Source of the DNA: Antedon mediterranea
Taxonomy: Eukaryota > Echinodermata > Crinoidea > Comatulida > Antedonidae
Reading direction: 5' to 3'
DNA: 64,000 nucleotides
Assembly (NCBI RefSeq): GCF_964355755.1
Contig: NC_092680.1
Coordinates: 19,695,001 to 19,759,000 of the forward strand
This document shows, piece by piece, positions 48,701 to 54,700 of the stretch. The notes beneath the pieces are model-generated. The model did no database searches. It was not told where the DNA came from and worked only from the letters and a program-made list of their open reading frames with translations. Made by a program: the position numbers and the translations under genes. Every line of letters begins with the position of its first letter. Positions within the stretch are counted from its first letter, which is position 1.

Positions 48701-51700
48701 GAGGGTTCATGCATCACACATGGAGGGTTCATGCATCACACATGGAGGGTTCATGCATCATACTTGGAGGGTTCATGCATCACACTTGGAGGGTTCATGC
48801 ATCACACTTGGAGGGTTCATGCATCACACTTGGAGGGGTCATGCATCACACATGGAGGGTTCATGCATCACACATGGAGGGTTCATGCATCACACATGGA
48901 GGGTTCATGCATCACACTTGGAGGGTTCATGCATCACACTTGGAGGTGTCATGCATCACACTTGGAGGTGTCATGCATCACACATGGAGGTGTCATGCAT
49001 CACACTTGGAGGGTTCATGCATCACACTTGGAGGTGTCATGCATCACACTTGGAGGTGTCATGCATCACACATGGAGGGTTCATGCATCACACTTGGAGG
49101 GTTCATGCATCATGCATGGAGAGCCTTATGTATGGGGAATATACATCAAATATAGAGGTTATTCATGACATGAATTTTTGTAGAGATTCAAGTAAGTATG
49201 TCACAATTAGCTGATACCAAATATTATAAATTTAATTTAGCAATGGGCAGCGGTTGACATAGAAGAAGAAACTGAAGAAGGCAAGAAGATTAGCTCCAAG
49301 ATAAGGCTTCCTGTCCAGGTTAGTGAGAATGTTCATAATGATATCAATGACAAGTCACATCTAATGTCCTTTAGTGCACATATATTAGCTCCAAGTGTGA
49401 ATGTATTTACTACATGAAACAATATTGTAGGGAGCTTTTGATTTGTACGACCTATGACCTATGACTTACACATATTGTGTAGTGGGTCATCACTTGGATG
49501 TAGAATCCACAATTGTATTGATTGAGGAAACATATACCCAATGTCCCCGTATGCGCACATTGAATTAACACGACATAAATAGTACATATCAAGGTTGTCT
49601 AGTAAGTTGTCGCAAATTAAAAAGTCCTTATCATAAACAATGCTTTTACTAGAGCAGACTATGTTTATTATATGTAAATAATTGAATCATATTACTGACA
49701 TATTTTAATAATTAATGCTATAAACTTTTCTTTCTTACTTTATCTGAAGGCTGTTTACAAAATTGAGCATTTAAGCTGTTGAATTATTTCATATATACAC
49801 AGTATATATCGTATTGTTCTTACTTTCAGTGTTCTTGGTATGTGCAATCACTCTTGTTTGAGTTGTGCTCAGAAATCAACCGAGTTGGTGGACACGCCCT
49901 TTCCAGGTTTGTATTATTCCATACAGGTCTACAGTTATTTATTATTTTGATATGAGTGTGTGATTGTGAGAACCTTAAGGAGTAACTATTCATTCGTTTA
50001 TTTTAGATTTTATATCATAATCCAGAGCTATGCTCGACGCGATTATGAGGTCATGTGAGTGAGTGAGTGAGTGGCCGAGCGGTTAAGACAGTGGAACCGT
50101 AATTACGTAGCCATAACATCGGCAGGGGTTCGAGGCTCACTCACTCCATGGTTCTGGTGGTAGAACGAGTCTTCTCGGATAAGGACTATAAACCATAGGT
50201 CCAGTGTACACAACCTGCTCGTGTGCACTTTAAAGAACCTAGTACATCTTTCGAGACGAGTAGAGGGTTACCCCGGTGTATTAGTACATCACAGCCACTG
50301 ATCACCAACTGGGCCCTCTGGGAGATCAGTCTTTGACTGAAGAGGCCACCCAGTATAAAGATAAAACAAACAAACAAACAAAGTTCCGAATATGAGCACT
50401 GTTTCAATCATTTGATAGTATTATTATATAATTTACACAGTGGTACACTACATTATCATAAAGAAAAGTAAATGTACATTTCCACTTTAATAAGTGTCTC
50501 CCCAAAAAGGGGTGTCCTAAAGCGAGTCATATGGCCGAGCGGTTAAGGCAGGGGCGCCGTTTACCGTACCTAAAGAGCCAACAACATCGGCAAGGGTTCG
50601 AGGCCGACTCGCTCCTAGTTCTGGTGGTGGAACAAGTCTTCTCGGATAAGGACTATAAACCGTAGGTCCAGTGTACACAGTTATAACCTGTGTGTACTTT
50701 AAAGAACTCGGTTCATTATTCGAAAAGAGTAGGGGGTTACCCCGGTGAACTGGTTCACATAATAGCCCCTGTACCTGGGGGATTAGCCCCTGTATCTGGG
50801 GGATTACCACCTATCTGATAGGACAGTGATTAATTCACTATTGGTAATCCTTGGCCACATTGCCAAAAGACATATATAATAAAAAAAATTAAATAAGTAG
50901 GTGTTCTATTACACCAAATCAAATGTGAAAAATTCAAAATCTCTGCCAAGCGATATGCGTGTAGAAAACGAAACATTGATTTGCCGGTACGGAACCGGAA
51001 CCGTGCTGGAACAGGTGTGAAAGACCCTTAAATCCAAAGATAAGAAGCACTGTGTTTCCTCAATGCTCAAAAAAAGGGGTATTGAAATTGCATTAAAGCA
51101 ATTAGCGAATTCACTTTACAAACACAAATACATAATTTAACTTTGTGTTTTCAGAATTACTATTTGTAAACTGGTACAGAGCGTTACTGGCGGTATTATG
51201 AATACCTACAAAGAATTGCTAACGTCAAAAGAATTAGGAGTTCAGTTGTCACAGCCTAGAGTGATACAGCTGCTATTTGATCTAAGATTTGTATATGAAA
51301 TTATGTCCGGAAGAGGAGATGATAAAAAGGTAATCATTACTTTATATATATATAATAATAATAATAATTTATTGGCACTGCACTTTTTTTTTTATCAGTG
51401 GCACACTTCAACTTGTGAAGGTGCGTCTAAGAAAACGAAACAAAAAGAAGAGAAAAATACAACTATAGGAATATACATTCCTGCTAAAATAACAAAAGAA
51501 CTAATTAAACCAACTTCATGACAAGTTACAACTTATAGAATATAGTACAAACAAATAAATAAATAAATAAAAAAGTTACAAAATGAAATTCAAAAAATAT
51601 ACAGTAACGTAAAACACACAGCAATGGGGAACAAATACTCAGATATTTTAAGGAGAAATCTCCTATTCTATGCTTTACACACGTATTAAGCTCTGTCTAC

Positions 51701-54700
51701 ACTATCAAACTTTATGTGACAAAATGTGGTGTGCCCATATATGGACATGATGATGTCATATCAGTACCATATTTGAGCATATCACTACCATATCTGGGCA
51801 CATACATTTGTTGTCACATAAATTTTATAATGTAGACAGAGCTTTACAATATTTATCAAAGAAGCGGTTCATTGCTCTTCATAACATAGAGCAATATTTC
51901 CAATAATCGAGGAAGAGAGGGATTGTCCAACATTTCGGTCATTCTCAGTTCTTTATTATTCCCCCAATCACTGAGCCTCAATACTCTTAATAGCATTTCA
52001 ACGTTCAGCATTGAGAATCATGTCACAAATAATCTAGATAGGTTGTATAAATCTGTTATAAAGATCTTTAATTATTTTGAATAGTCTAAATGTGTTATTC
52101 AATTTGATAAATTCCCGGCATATAAATGTAATTCACACATTTTCATTAGTTGAACTCTACAAATGTATACAAACACATTTTATTTTTTTCCTCACCGTTC
52201 TGGTCCCATGGAACTAATTTGTTCTCGTCCACATCCTATCGAACCTAACACTCATTGTGGATGTTATGTCTTTAGTATTAATTATTCAGTTGATTTAAAT
52301 TGGTTTTCTACAGTGTGATAAAGGGAGGGATTTCTGATTCACCTAGCTTTATTTGTACATGTCCCTACGGAATGACAAACGACTCTAATGTTAGGAATCC
52401 TAACACATTAAAATAAACATTAAAACATAAACCTCAAGCTGTTATGAAAGAGTATCATAACCTATGACTGACTATTCAGTATAAATAAATCTTTTGTCTG
52501 ATGAAATCTTAAGAGTTTAAAATGTTCAATAATATACAAATAATTAATGTTTATGAGTGTAATGATACAAATAATGGCATGAGGTGAATGATGAAAGGTT
52601 ATATTTCACCGAGGCGACAGGTAATGGTTGTAAATTTATTTTTCTACGCGAAAAACATTTTTTTCCCTACGCAAAAAATAGAGAAAAAAGTACTATTAAA
52701 CATTCAATAGTGCATACTATTGCATGCTATGCAACCCATACATGTCAAATCAAATGACAAGAATTTATTTAGGGTGTTATATGATATATATATATATATA
52801 TAAATCCCAAATATTTTGATTGTGGAAAATAAACAGATTACAAAGATTACTATAAATCATAGACAGATACTTGGTAATCACCTGTCTTGTTTTAGTAACA
52901 ACACAAAATAACTTTAGTGTAATAATGCCTCACTTTTTTAGATTAGATTGTAATGTTTAATGAGGGATAGAATAAACTATATGATATGATTGTATGTATT
53001 GTATTAGATTTTTCATAAATAAAATGTTGATTTATTTGATATAAGACGTCATTAATGTAGTGTATGCTTTGTTTAAGAGAGAAAAACAACTTTGGTGACA
53101 TGGGGCGTGGGGAATATTGTTGTGCCACAATTCAACTTTTATTGGCAGAGAACAACAAGAGTAACAAAAGTAGCATTAGGAGTATTGATTGAAAAGGAAA
53201 AAACATAGAGTACATAAAAATAAAACAGAATTACGGCTGATTCATTTGAAATATTAGGAACCACAATTTTGAAAATTACTTGACAACTTTATTCTGATCT
53301 TTATTCTATTTCAAATATGTATATTATACAACAAAGGGTCAACGATCTTTTAGCATAAGCTTTTCATATTGCATACATAAGTAAATTATAATCCTCTCTA
53401 AAACCAGATTTAACATTTTATGACACTTTTAAAAATGCTTCATATTGCATAATGAATTGTATTAATATAATAATTGCTGAAATGCTAAAATTTCAGCACT
53501 TTTTGCACTACTTAACATCTCAACATGCAATAACTATAATTGACTGAGCTATCTCTGTAAAACTGATACCTTAAAGTCATTTTACTTAGTGTATTGAATG
53601 CTCTATCTTCAAGGTTAATGTCACTTACACGACTGAAGTGGAAAAGTTGATTGACCGTTTCGAATCAAAGATTGACCCCTTTGACCTGGATGTTTTCACC
53701 GTCCACATTAACTCTAACCTTTCAAGACACATTCATCGCAGTTCGGTAAGTGCCGTTTTACGCTCTTAATTAGTCTTACCATAATTATACCATCATAGAT
53801 ATCTGTCAATAATGGAAATCTTTCACAAACATAATGGTTGACCTATTAAGGCCTCAGGTAAAATCTTGATTATATTTCATTGATCTTGTTGCACTTGTTG
53901 TATTCACAATGACCTACTCCGACCACTTAAGACAACAACCAAACAGTTAACTCTACAAAATTGCTCTGAATGAATCCTTACAATTGGATGTACTGTTAAA
54001 ACTACGCTTGAGTATGATGCCACATCTTCCACCACTACTATATTTGACCATTTTCATGCAAATTGCATTAATTTAAATATCTGAGTGCAAAAATATAGGA
54101 TTTTTTTGTTATTGCTACAAATGATGTAAACAATTTATGCGCTCTGTTGAGATTTGTACAAACGAAACCAACCCTTTCCACTAAATTTGACACGGTTTTA
54201 TGTTTAGAGTGTATTTGGTACAATATACCTGTACCAGTTATTTTTAACTCAGTATTGTAAATGCTGCAATATTTTACATTTTTTAATTTAAATATTACAG
54301 TTGATGTAATGAATTTGATTTAATGTTTTATCTTGCCAAGGAAGAAACATTTTATAAATTGCATTTTTATTGTATTCATTAATTTATTCATAGATCTTAC
54401 TAGGAGCCTTGGCTAGCCCCGAAAAGCATGTGTACTCCAGCCATAAAGCAGTCCAAGCTGGCCACCAAGAACAGCATAACATACTGCCACTGTCAACAAG
54501 CCAGGCTAGGTTTAACCTGCTTCCACTAAGCTCACAATCCACACAAATCCTACCAACAAGTTTGCCAAGAGCACCACAAACTGTAAGATAATTGATAATT
54601 ATTATACCGTAGTAAAGTTTTTTTTAGAATAGAAGTATAAACGTAGTTTTAAATTTTGTGTGAAAAAAAATGTGATGTGCCCATATATGGACAGGATGAT

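Noticed and set aside
46065-49214. Three overlapping frames of 943-1049 codons
   Set aside because: They are read-throughs of a stop-free 22-bp satellite inside COG1 intron 19; exon 19 joins exon 20 in frame without them.
50186-50810. Minus frames of 73 and 97 codons
   Set aside because: Antisense reads of SINE-L copies 2 and 3.
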